Source: Gari tellinella (taxonomy: Eukaryota > Mollusca > Bivalvia > Cardiida > Psammobiidae). From it: 64,000 nt of DNA. Made by a program: the position numbers and the translations under genes. The notes beneath the pieces are model-generated. The model searched no databases. It was not told the origin of the DNA and saw nothing but the letters and a program-made list of their open reading frames with translations. Shown here in pieces: positions 57,143 through 64,000 of this stretch. The DNA lies in the NCBI GenBank assembly GCA_922989275.2, contig OV277868.1, positions 53,690,216-53,754,215 of the forward strand, in the 5' to 3' direction. Within the stretch, counting starts at the first letter, position 1. Every line of letters starts with the position of its first letter.

Positions 57143-57806
57143 CTTGCACTAGACGTGTTTCCACAAATTTGAGCTCATGCAGGACAAAAATAGGTGTACC
57201 CGCTGCCGTATGTAGAGTGTGCCCCCCCCCCCCCCCCCCCTTTACTCCCAAACAATAGTGTGCCCCCCCCCCCCCCCCATCAAAGTGTCAAGCAGGGAAG
57301 ACCCTGAACTAATTAGATCTGGTTAATAACTGGTTGTCAAACAGGGGAGACCCTGAACTGATTAGATCTGGTTAATAACTGGTTGTTAAACAGGGGAGAC
57401 CCTGAACTGATTAGATCTGGTTAATAACTGGTGGTCAAACAGTGAAGACCCTGAACTGATTAGATCTGGTTTATAACTGCCAGTTATACTAAATGTTAAA
57501 CAGTGAAGACACCAGACTGAATGAAGTCAAACAGTGAAGACCTTGAACTAATTAGATCTGGTTAATACCTGCATGTCAAACAGCGAAGTCAAGACTCAGA
57601 TCAATTAGAACTGTTTAATAACTGGGTGTCAGCTGATAAGACTTTAAAACAGTGAAGACATTGACCTAACCAGATCTAGTGCTTATAACAAGTTTGAAAA
57701 AACTAAGAAAAGAATATCACCTAGATTCTCTATGTAAGCTTGATTCACTTGATTTTGCAGATTTGGCTTTGCTGAAGAAGAAATCTAGTGTCGCCTTCCG
57801 CTTCAT
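49536..57806 (-). CDS. hAT-derived transposase-like protein, ZMYM1/P52rIPK-like (6 exons, 798 aa)
   Basis: The coding exons in transcript order are 57806-57721, 54190-53295, 52632-52489, 51994-51837, 51376-51046 and 50317-49536. All introns are GT..AG, phases agree throughout (2,1,1,0,1), and the total is 2397 nt with no internal stop. The protein has a basic N terminus typical of the group (MKRKATLDFFF), a TTF-type zinc-finger region (CRYCVAFAD...), a DUF4371-like segment, and an RNase H-like core: SADEVQD (first Asp), CYDGAGNM (second Asp), LCRTRW, and CECERSISTL with the final Glu in the hAT C-terminal dimerisation region. Family members are hAT transposases or domesticated nuclear DNA-binding proteins. 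An intact triad with five introns fits either a recently domesticated gene or an intron-bearing hAT element. I found no flanking TIRs or 8-bp duplication by eye. Confidence 0.88.
51046..51376 (-). CDS. hAT-derived gene exon 5
   Basis: The acceptor is TTTCTTCAG, the donor is CAGG|GTATGT. It encodes CCRYFNNSSKRQTFLTQELE, LKELCRTRWVQRHDAFEVFL and a hydrophobic helix ending SIVLQ. CRTRW is a hallmark of the hAT insertion-domain border. Confidence 0.88.
51837..51994 (-). CDS. hAT-derived gene exon 4
   Basis: A 158-nt exon, acceptor ATTTCAG, donor CAG|GTATGC. It encodes NMMGKVKGVAARIQQQYPKA and LSFWCSSHLLNRCIVAACD, the conserved stretch after CYDGA, with the C..H pair usual in this group. Confidence 0.87.
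52489..52632 (-). CDS. hAT-derived gene exon 3
   Basis: A 144-nt exon, acceptor CTCTTTAG, donor GCAG|GTTTGT. It encodes DEIQEKFMALQDVSGDTSGE and ends LRSQCYDGAG, which carries the second conserved Asp. It has no long ORF of its own and was found by phase and motif continuity. Confidence 0.85.
52665..52913. mobile_element. Family C TIR element, copy 5, hAT-derived gene intron
   Basis: Begins after TTAA 28 nt upstream (transcript sense) of exon 3's acceptor. Ends CCCATTACCTC...TTGGGTAATGTG; the hairpin centre is shortened. Confidence 0.83.
53100..53175. repeat. Type 2-like hairpin in hAT-derived gene intron
   Basis: AATGCAGTGTTAAAGTAATG, GCAGAAAGCC and mirror TTTCTGCCTTACGTTTGCAC-TGTATTAAGC; a degenerate family E-like core. 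Confidence 0.6.
53295..54190 (-). CDS. hAT-derived gene exon 2: TTF zinc finger and start of RNase H-like domain
   Basis: The acceptor is CTTTTTCAG at 54191; the donor is AATG|GTATGT at 53294. It contains FCRYCVAF and a downstream His (FNGHF), a TTF-like finger, then ENTGNFQALLNFRIESGD and GGWFSVSADEVQDVSNKEQL with the first catalytic-type Asp. Confidence 0.88.
54800..55790. repeat. Degenerate ~170-180 bp tandem repeat in intron 1 of hAT-derived gene
   Basis: CAATTCAAGGTCAGATAACTC-like words recur near 54822, 55000, 55398, 55560 and 55680, each followed by TTGACC-ATT-GATC and preceded by AGAGTGTAAACA. Similar GGGAGATAATTC blocks occur at 54490. Old and diverged. Confidence 0.65.
55939..56184. 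mobile_element. Family B TIR element, copy 8
   Basis: In intron 1 of the hAT-derived gene; flanked by TA. Ends CAGGGGAGAAAG...TTCTCTACTG. The type 1 hairpin has a few mismatches. Confidence 0.88.
56231..56456. mobile_element. Family C TIR element, copy 6, hAT-derived gene intron 1
   Basis: Ends CCCATTACCCCTTAG and ATGGGGTAGTGGG-TTAA. Type 2 hairpin with three mismatches. Confidence 0.85.
56783..56855 (+). pseudogene. tRNA-like sequence, SINE head or tRNA pseudogene
   Basis: It has a good A box (TAGCTCAGTGGTA) and a weak B box (GTGTTCAATC), and the anticodon loop position would read GCA. The anticodon and acceptor stems do not pair properly. It lies in intron 1 of the hAT-derived gene. A tRNA-derived SINE 5' end is the likeliest reading. 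Confidence 0.55.
57080..57278. repeat. Four poly-C tracts (poly-G on minus)
   Basis: C runs at 57080-57096, 57114-57143, 57222-57240 and 57263-57278, each in a GTGTGCCCC context within a ~140-bp duplicated unit (CACAAATTT...GGACAAA). Exact lengths may be sequencing-dependent. Confidence 0.85.
57287..57600. repeat. 49-bp tandem array
   Basis: GTCAAACAGGGGAGACCCTG units start at 57287, 57336, 57385 and 57434 (exact 49-bp steps), then degenerate copies to about 57600. Each unit reads ACAGxGAAGACCCTGAACTG then ATTAGATCTGGTTAATAACT. Confidence 0.88.
57721..57806 (-). CDS. hAT-derived gene exon 1 (start codon)
   Basis: ATG at 57806 begins MKRKATLDFFFSKAKSAKSS, ending in phase 2 at TCTAG|GTGATA. 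Joined to exon 2 it reads RESSPLPAIES without a break. The lysine/serine-rich start is typical of ZMYM1-like proteins. The frame is open further upstream (to 57965), but this Met is the best match. Confidence 0.75.
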
Positions 57807-58209
57807 CTTTAAGTTCTGGTTAGGCAATGACATGCATAAGAATCCCCTTATCTTAATATAGTATAAGTACTTACCCTTATCAGCTTTGTTGCCATAGTTA
57901 CGGAGGTGCCAAGGCGTGCATATTGCCAAAATTATAGGGAGTGTATTGCGTGTCACCAGCTCCATGTTTACTGCAGTAGGTTGATCTCAGTCTCTCAGAT
58001 GCTTCCTGTGTGATGATTGACTCTGGTAAGCGTCTGATTGAGGCAGATCAATCATGCAGATTGAGGACTGCCTGCTGTGTTACAGACGAGTAGGCTTCTA
58101 CGCTAGTCGAGCAGATGGCCAGATAGCCAGAGGCTATTAACAAGTGGGTGGTTTCAACTGATTTGTGGAGTAGGCAGGGGGGATTTGGAAGGTGACCGTT
58201 AAAAAAAAA

Positions 58210-58278
58210 AAAAAAAAATTCAGGCCAGGTGGGGGGGCACGTGCCCCCTGTGCCCCCCCGGTAAATCCGTGCCTGAAA
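58210..58278. repeat. G/C-rich hairpin repeat
   Basis: TTCAGGCCAGGTGGGGGGGC and complement GCCCCCCCGGTAAATCCGTG-CCTGAAA around CACGTG. Flanked by an A run (58201-58218) and CT/GA-rich DNA (58300-58420). Confidence 0.6.
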
Positions 58279-58730
58279 TTTTTCTGTCATCCTCGTCATA
58301 TCTCTGTCTCTCTGTCTTTGCCTTTATTCTCACTCTCTTTTCTCCAGCTCTCTCGCACTCTCTATCTTGCGAAAGAGAAAGAGCGATAGAGAGAGAGAGA
58401 GAAAGACAGAGAAATTCAGAACAATGTCAACTCGCGATCCGCAGGATAAGGGTTAATTGCAACTTCAGGTTCACTGATCGTTATCTACATCTAACAACTA
58501 CCCAGCTGTGTTAATTGGTTTGCAATGAACATTCTCTGATAAGGCTGTGTGTATTGATACCAATTATCACAGTAGGGAACCACTGCATATAGGTGTACAG
58601 TTTCCAGGGGCGAAACCTCTCATGAAAATATAACCCTCTTCACGAAATGGATTAAATCCAATCGTATACTGAAAAACACAGTAACTCTATAAATTTATGC
58701 GTATAAGCCACTTAAAAAAGTGGATTTGAA

Positions 58731-59063
58731 AAGTGGCGTGATGATGCAATTTTCGTCCCTTTAAGTTTATTCTAGCCTGATCCACACCGGCCTTAGTAAT
58801 TCCACCACAATCTCTATTTATTTTCACATCTCGGTACAAAAATAAGACTTCTACAAGTCTTTATTAATGTTTGGTCAAGCACCACACACCAATACATTAA
58901 TGAATTTCGTATCCGGAACACTGTGGACAGTCTTTGAAAAATAGCATTTTGCTACGATTTCCATCATCCTCTATAATCCGAAACATTAGGTGCCGTGTGT
59001 CCTTTGAAAACAGTGCACTTGTTGAAAGTACACTTGACACCAAGTAAAACGTGTAGACCCATT
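58731..59063. repeat. Dispersed repeat P, copy 2
   Basis: Same blocks as copy 1 (GAAAAGTGGCGTGATGATGC, GTCAAGCACCACACACC, CACTTGTTGAAAGTACACTT). The two copies flank the hAT-derived gene about 12 kb apart, with a third partial near 59126-59150. Confidence 0.8.
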
Positions 59064-59149
59064 TCAAGGCCCCTAACTGATGAAAGCGTATGTGTGTGCT
59101 CTAGTCACGCGTACATATTTCTGTAAACAGTGTACTTGTTGAAAGTACA

Positions 59150-59780
59150 CTTGTACAAAGAAAATAAAACATATGTCGTAGTAACATCACCGAAGTTCGG
59201 AAGGAGATACTTGTCCAGTATAGTACAGGTATCAACTAATTATGCTTGGCCGGCGTCTTCTTCCTCACAAAAATCGCCTATGTGATCAAATGTGCGCTGG
59301 AAACCACAATCTCCTGACTACATTCTTTCTATCTATCTATCTATCTATTTGTACTGCCTTAACGCCTTTTTCAAGTATTAGCGGCACGAATCAGATCAGA
59401 ATCTCATTCAAGAGCTCTCTATTCTAGATCTGCACTATTAGCAGCAAATAGTTCAGAAAACAAGCATAAAAAGCCCCCAAAGTATGGCCTCAAGACGGTA
59501 CGTAATAATCAGTAATTGGTGACCTATTAACAACAACCGTGCTTTACCGCGACATAGGGCACTGCGCGCCGTGCGATATCACAAATGGCTTTCGCTCTGC
59601 GGGATACCAATTGCAATTGTATATTGTACCCGCACACGATATATGCACCCAGCACCTTAAATCACATGGTTTTTACAGGCAAGGTACAAAAGAAAGGGTA
59701 CCGCAAAAGAGATCAGATTTTATATGAATAGCTTGAATCCAGCTCAGCCGCAGTGTAACTCCTAAGGGCGACATGGGCAA
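59150..59780. other. No gene seen
   Basis: A short (CTAT)n tract near 59327-59347; otherwise unrecognised. Confidence 0.5.
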
Positions 59781-60030
59781 TATTTGCAAACAGCTTGGCT
59801 CCAGATCAGAAGCCGCGTTGTCGTGGTTTATAGCGACTTGGCTTACAGTTGCACAAGCTTGTATCTAGACCAGCGGAACAGAGACCACGTAACGCGGCGT
59901 CTGATTTGGAATATGTTATCAAGTTTAATTAAGATCCGAAATTAAATTTTGCTGCTTCCGACCCGAAATATTTTAAGCATACGACATTTCAGAATGATAA
60001 GGTTTGAAACGAAACTGAGCTCCAAACTGT
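59780..60030. repeat. Scattered type 1 hairpin arms
   Basis: CAAACAGCTTGGCTCCAGAT at 59787, ACGTAACGCGGCGTCTGAT at 59888 and GAGCTCCAAACTGTTTGCTA near 60018 look like one hairpin element broken by small inserts. Confidence 0.5.
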
Positions 60031-60174
60031 TTGCTACTATATTACTTTAGTCATATAACTCGAACATATTCAACAATAGAGACGAGTATATTTGTTATGT
60101 GTAAACAATAAACCATTAAAGAATACAAAGTGAAAAAGTCTAGAGTCGACCGATCAGGGTCTGCACTGTCCCAT

Positions 60175-60196
60175 TATTATTATTATTATTATTATT
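60175..60196. repeat. (ATT)n microsatellite
   Basis: About seven ATT units. Nothing coding around it. Confidence 0.9.
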
Positions 60197-60339
60197 GTTA
60201 GTCATTAACAGCAACCCATAAAAGTCATCAATGTAAACGCATTAATTGGAAAAGGAAGAACAAAGTTACATGTGTATTCTACTTTTCTTTCTGCTTTACT
60301 TATGTCCCATATACAGCAGTCAAGCGATCAATTTCAGTA

Positions 60340-60555
60340 ACTGCTTAACACTTTGCCTGCTGATCGAGACTTCATGTCGTTTTTGCAAACAGCTTTGATC
60401 TAGATCAGAAGCCGCGTAACATGGCGCCTGATCTTGAATCAGTCTGTTGGAAGTGTTTTTAGGTTTTTTTACATACAAAATGTACACATCTAAATTTAAA
60501 AAAATTGCAGACGATAATTTAAAAGCAGACGGTATCACGGCATGATAAGGGCTAA
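60340..60555. repeat. Family A-like remnant
   Basis: TTAACACTTTGCCTGCTGAT at the left and CGGCATGATAAGGGCTAAT at the right; hairpin AACAGCTTTGATCTAGATCA with a poor mirror. Ends resemble family A copy 4. Confidence 0.6.
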
Positions 60556-60559
60556 TATG

Positions 60560-61258
60560 GGTTTGGTTATAATTTTTTTTTTTTTATCCGAACCCAGTCC
60601 AATATTTCACAATTGTGCTTTAGAAAAGGCGATTTAAACAAAGATGTGAAGAAGATTGCTACTATACTTGAAATATATCGATAATTCTAATTAACCCAAT
60701 TAAGATATTGGACGTTAACTTGAAAACAAAATGATCAAGTAAATAGTGTGTTAAAATAATAAATTATCAATCTGGATCAAACCCGTTTATAACTGCCAGG
60801 TAAAGCCTGTCGTAAAACACAGGTCTACAATATCGCACATCACAAAGGAATATGACATTACGCAACCGAACACAGAAGCCGCACTAGCCTAATAAAACTC
60901 TCCCAGCATGATTTTCTTATTGAACAAACCGATTGTCTATGAAGTAAATATTTGGGAACTGTTCGCCACAGGGATCCCGCCTTATTAAAATCTCAAAGCT
61001 ACACGTGTTGCTTGAACATGCGTTTTTGACTTCTGCGCCCACATGCTGCTTTTGTTACAGGTCTACATACATTTTAAGCATAATAATAAAATGGAGAAAA
61101 AAAGCTCCTGGTTTGGTCGATGACTTCGGAATAACCCTTTCAACATTGGTCACCAGTATTGATGACTATTGCAAACAGTTTAAATATCCAGATCAGGTCT
61201 GCGCGTTGTTATCACACATATCTTAAACAGTATCCATGCATAATTTCTAAATGGTCAT
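60560..61258. other. No gene seen
   Basis: AT-rich; one family A-like piece at 61166 (GCAAACAGTTTAAATATCCA). No coding motif. Confidence 0.5.
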
Positions 61259-61262
61259 TTAA

Positions 61263-61490
61263 CCCTTTACTCCATAGCCAGTTTCTAGTATTCTACAGGC
61301 TTAACGAAGGTTGAAAGTAAAGCAGAATGCACCTTATAGACACATTCTGCTTTTCTTTCAGCATCTGATAGAACATAGAAAATGCTTCTTATGATACATA
61401 CTTATCCATGACTGTAGATATTTGAACTATTTTCTTCAGTGTAGGAATATATTAAATGTGTAAAATTGAGTATCTATGGAGTAAATAGTT
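61263..61490. mobile_element. Family C TIR element, copy 7
   Basis: Starts after TTAA with CCCTTTACTCCATAG; the right end is eroded (ATGGAGTAAATAG). The hairpin's right arm is shortened. Confidence 0.8.
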
Positions 61491-61599
61491 ATAACAAGTT
61501 TGACTGTATGAAATTGAGAAAAGTTGGTCAAAAGCTGTTTGAGATTGACTTTGGTACATGTAGAAACATAAGGATTTCGGTGTCCTTAGACCTATAACT

Positions 61600-61790
61600 G
61601 ACTCTTTGCATGCTGGGTATATTTCCCGTCTGCAACAAGTGTTGTCTGCTAATTTTCTAAACTTAGAAGTTTCTAAATTTCTCTTCCAAACAATATCAAA
61701 GTGTCAAATAATTTTTATCCTGTTCAGATGTCGCATTATGCGGCATCTTACCAGGATCCAAACTCTTTGCAAAAGTCTATATCAAGGTAT
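61600..61790. repeat. Family A remnant with hairpin
   Basis: TTGTCTGCTAATTTTCTAAA arm, then AATAATTTTTATCCTGTTCA, centre GTCGCATTATGCGGC, mirror CTTACCAGGATCCAAAC. Ends lost. Confidence 0.65.
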
Positions 61791-62014
61791 TTTACTGCTA
61801 CATGTAACATGCGAATATTAATTCTATACAATGTATATAGATGTTTCATAAACATCAGTTGACAGAACTCGGTCATTGAAATTTCATTCTAAATATTTAA
61901 TTTTAGAATCATAATAAGCAACATATTCAACCCTAGAAACGAGCGTAGATCTACTAATTATTTAAAAATGGCATACCTGTGAAAAGAAACTATGTCCAAT
62001 GCAAACAGTGTAGA

Positions 62015-62203
62015 CAGTAAAACTCTCTTTTACGACCACTAAATATTTAATGCAGGTGGTTGCTTTAAGCAAAGCGGAAGTAAAACTCCTTCATTCGTTT
62101 TCTGTTTTACTTTCACATTGCTTTAAGCTGTCATCTGTCTATTATTAAAAGAATTGGCCTTCTACATATATTAGTGGTCGCAATAGAGAGGTTTTACTGT
62201 AGT
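62015..62203. mobile_element. Family E TIR element, copy 4
   Basis: Ends CAGTAAAACTCTC...GAGAGGTTTTACTG followed by TA. The hairpin core is shorter (GAAGTAAAACTCC). Confidence 0.83.
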
Positions 62204-62249
62204 ATGGACCAGACTTATTTCGAAAATGGAATTATCTTAAAGGTTTCAG

Positions 62250-62411
62250 CAGGGCTGCCATTTCTCCGGATTTTTCCTAAATCTTCTGATTTTTTTCAAG
62301 TACATGATAGCTTAAAGCAGGCTGAAAGTAAAGATGCTTTACTTCCAGCCTGCTTTTAGTAGTCACGTGCCAACAAAACTAGAAATAGGATATGGGATAA
62401 AGGTACGATTC
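62250..62411. mobile_element. Family D TIR element, copy 6 (truncated by SGNH-like segment)
   Basis: Left end CAGGGCTGCCAT, shortened hairpin, then identity to the family stops at GGTACGATTC (62411). Confidence 0.8.
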
Positions 62412-62619
62412 TAGTAGTATCAGTCATGGAGGGTACAAAAAGATTCAGAGGGCAGTGGACAGCAAGCTGGCTGCGAAGCTACGACGTGATTTTATCCATC
62501 TGGCAAAGGATGTGGGTTCTAGTATGTTCCATAAAGATGGTGTGCATCTCAATGCTACAGGGGACACTCGAGTGCTGCATGTCGTACGGAAAGTCCTGAG
62601 GTCGGTGGCGTCAGCCTGA
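62412..62619 (+). pseudogene. SGNH-hydrolase-like C-terminal fragment
   Basis: An open plus-strand frame reads VDSKLAAKLRRDFIHLAKDV, MFHKDGVHLNATGDTRVLHV, then VRKVLRSVASA and stop. The F-x-x-DGVHL-N-x-x-G block is the Asp/His end of SGNH (GDSL-like) hydrolases, common in mollusc repeats. The left edge abuts a truncated family D element at 62411. No start codon or splice site could be assigned. Confidence 0.5.
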
Positions 62620-62676
62620 AAAAAGGTCCTTTTCAGGGCCAAACATTTAACGAGAAAGATATCTGAAAGAGTTTAA

Positions 62677-62677
62677 C

Positions 62678-62722
<45 letters not shown>
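62677..62722. repeat. (C)n-(AC)n microsatellite
   Basis: Eighteen C followed by AC repeats, between the SGNH-like fragment and family D copy 7. Confidence 0.93.
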
Positions 62723-62724
<2 letters not shown>

Positions 62725-62836
62725 CCATCAACACCCCACCCCCTTCAACAAAAAGGGCATGAAACTAACAAAAGAGCCTTTTTTCCAATTTCATTATAAT
62801 AAGCGTATAGCATGTGTATATAAATTTGAACATAAA

Positions 62837-63090
62837 CAGGACGCCATTTCTCCGGATTTTTCCTACATCTCCGGATTTTTTTCTTGTACATAGAAGCTTA
62901 AAGCATGCTTAGAGTAAAGCAGATTGCGCCTTAAGGCGCATTCTGCTTTAATTCAAGCCTGCTTTAAGCAGCCACGTGTAAAAAAAACTAGACACAGACG
63001 ATAAGGTAAATATACGATTCGTAAAATCGCACTTGAAAAATGCAAATTTGGAAATCTTAGGATTTTTCATGTCAAATTATGGCAGCCCTG
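62837..63090. mobile_element. Family D TIR element, copy 7
   Basis: Ends CAGGACGCCAT and ATGGCAGCCCTG; flanking CATAAA/CATACA, a 6-bp target with one mismatch. Type 2 hairpin nearly perfect. Confidence 0.87.
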
Positions 63091-63359
63091 CATACATTGT
63101 ATTTAAGGATAATAATTATTGCTTGATCTTGAAAATGTCTGGTTGTCACCTATATTGCTATATATTTCCTATAAAGCCTAAGAGAGCTGAACACGTTAAT
63201 AACTAACCAAAACGAGAGCACTGCAAGCGGTACATTATACGCCCACTGACAAAGAAATCAAAATCTATTCTAATTTGTAGACACTTAGAGATCTGAGCGT
63301 AAACGCAATTAGCAATAAAATGTGAAAATTGCAGACGTCGACAATTCGCTTCATAAAGT

Positions 63360-63430
63360 GTCCGGCGATTTGGAACCTGATCAAACGCCGAGTGACTCGG
63401 TGTCTCATATTGATCCAAACTGTCTACGCT
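63360..63430. repeat. Type 1 hairpin, worn
   Basis: CGATTTGGAACCTGATCAAA, centre CGCCGAGTGACTCGGTG, mirror TCTCATATTGATCCAAACTG. Confidence 0.65.
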
Positions 63431-64000
63431 TGGCACCTTCAAACGGACCACAAGCCCATATTTTGAGAAAGGATAAGGATTTCCCATGCAACAAGAACGC
63501 ACATTTTACAGGTGGGCGTATAAAAAAGCGTGTTCCGGCTCAAACACCATGCTTTTTGACATTTGACCCTAATCCAAACTGTTTTCAATTGTAAACCACA
63601 GGGAGGTGGTAGCATTATTATTTTAAGGTATATTAATTACCTTACGCTTAGCTATATATGTATATATACACAACATTAAAATATGTTTAGACATGTCTAC
63701 AGCCTGCAAATGAGAGCATTGCGACGACATGTACAGACAGTGTGGATCCAGAGATAACACCAAGTGACTTCCATCTGAAAAGTATCTGCACACCATCCAA
63801 AAGGTTATTAATGACATACAGTCACCAGTTCCAAGCACATAAATACCAGCAAAATTTACAATCTGAAAGTCCAAATCAAACACCCGGTAAATCGGCAGGT
63901 TGGAGGTAAAGCATAGTTCTAATCTTCTTCAAGGCGCATTCTGCTATACTTTCAACGGTATATGTGGAAAAAAGGGAAGAAATTTACTGACCAGTTACAA

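Noticed and set aside
57060..57251. Glycine-rich 63-codon frame
   Set aside because: Translation of poly-G; low complexity.
1..64000. Regularly repeated palindromes as a CRISPR-like array
   Set aside because: Copies are widely and irregularly spaced, lie within TIR elements with target duplications, and the DNA is nuclear and eukaryotic.

Overview
This is a gene-poor, AT-rich, repeat-dense piece of nuclear DNA from an animal, most likely a bivalve mollusc. The evidence is spliced genes with GT..AG introns, a metazoan Kv-type potassium channel, a nuclear tRNA-Thr, LINE/SINE/mariner remnants, many small hairpin-bearing terminal-inverted-repeat (TIR) elements, and the frequent ACATGTA-type words I associate with bivalve genomes. 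The phylum is an inference; no sequence search could be run.

Three host-type genes can be read through their splice sites. (1) A four-exon, plus-strand Kv channel-like gene (30219-35837, 411 aa). Its T1 zinc motif HX5CX20CC is completed only by splicing exon 1 to exon 2, which places it in the non-Shaker (Shab/Shal/Shaw) group. Its selectivity filter reads GYAD instead of GYGD, its S4 has two arginines, and S6 lacks PVP. (2) The last exon of a GT32-type type II membrane glycosyltransferase on the minus strand (16353-17352). (3) A six-exon minus-strand gene (57806 to 49536) whose splice phases give an uninterrupted 798-aa hAT-derived protein of the ZMYM1 / P52rIPK-like kind, with the acidic triad retained. 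A tRNA-Thr(AGT) gene lies at 45428-45498.

The rest is mobile DNA. Positions 4857-11936 form a ~7.1 kb symmetrical foldback structure: a TCGAA-rich satellite and then a ~180-bp tandem array on each side, in inverted order, around a degenerate coding core. A smaller foldback (26245-27061) has arms built from GCTAAATGCGAATTGC-like words and a 6-bp target duplication. Between these lie more than 40 short TIR elements that I sorted by ends: A and C (TTAA target, CCC..GGG ends), B (TA target, CAGTGGAGAA ends), D (6-bp target, CAGGGCTGCC ends), E (TA target, CAGTAAAACCTC ends), and further single or two-copy types (G-N).

The most unusual pattern is modular. Families with unrelated ends carry the same kind of central ~65-70 bp near-perfect hairpin. 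Type 1 (AAACAG...GATCAGA...mirror) sits in A, B and H and, in a related form, in F. Type 2 (TTAAAGCAGG...AAAGCAGAATGC...mirror) sits in C and D and, in a related form, in E. Nested insertions, such as a family A element inside the TTAA of a mariner TIR at 20757-20969, allow targets to be read directly.

Layout: 1-4800 tandem repeats and A/B/G/H elements; 4857-11936 large foldback; 12000-16350 B, C, E, J elements; 16353-17352 glycosyltransferase; 17.7-25 kb TIR elements, mariner and microsatellites; 25-30 kb A elements and the small foldback; 30.2-35.8 kb channel gene with elements packed into its introns; 36-45 kb TIR elements and a LINE fragment; 45.4 kb tRNA; 46-49.5 kb dispersed repeats and F hairpins; 49.5-57.8 kb hAT-derived gene; 58-64 kb dispersed repeats, C/D/E elements and an SGNH-like fragment.
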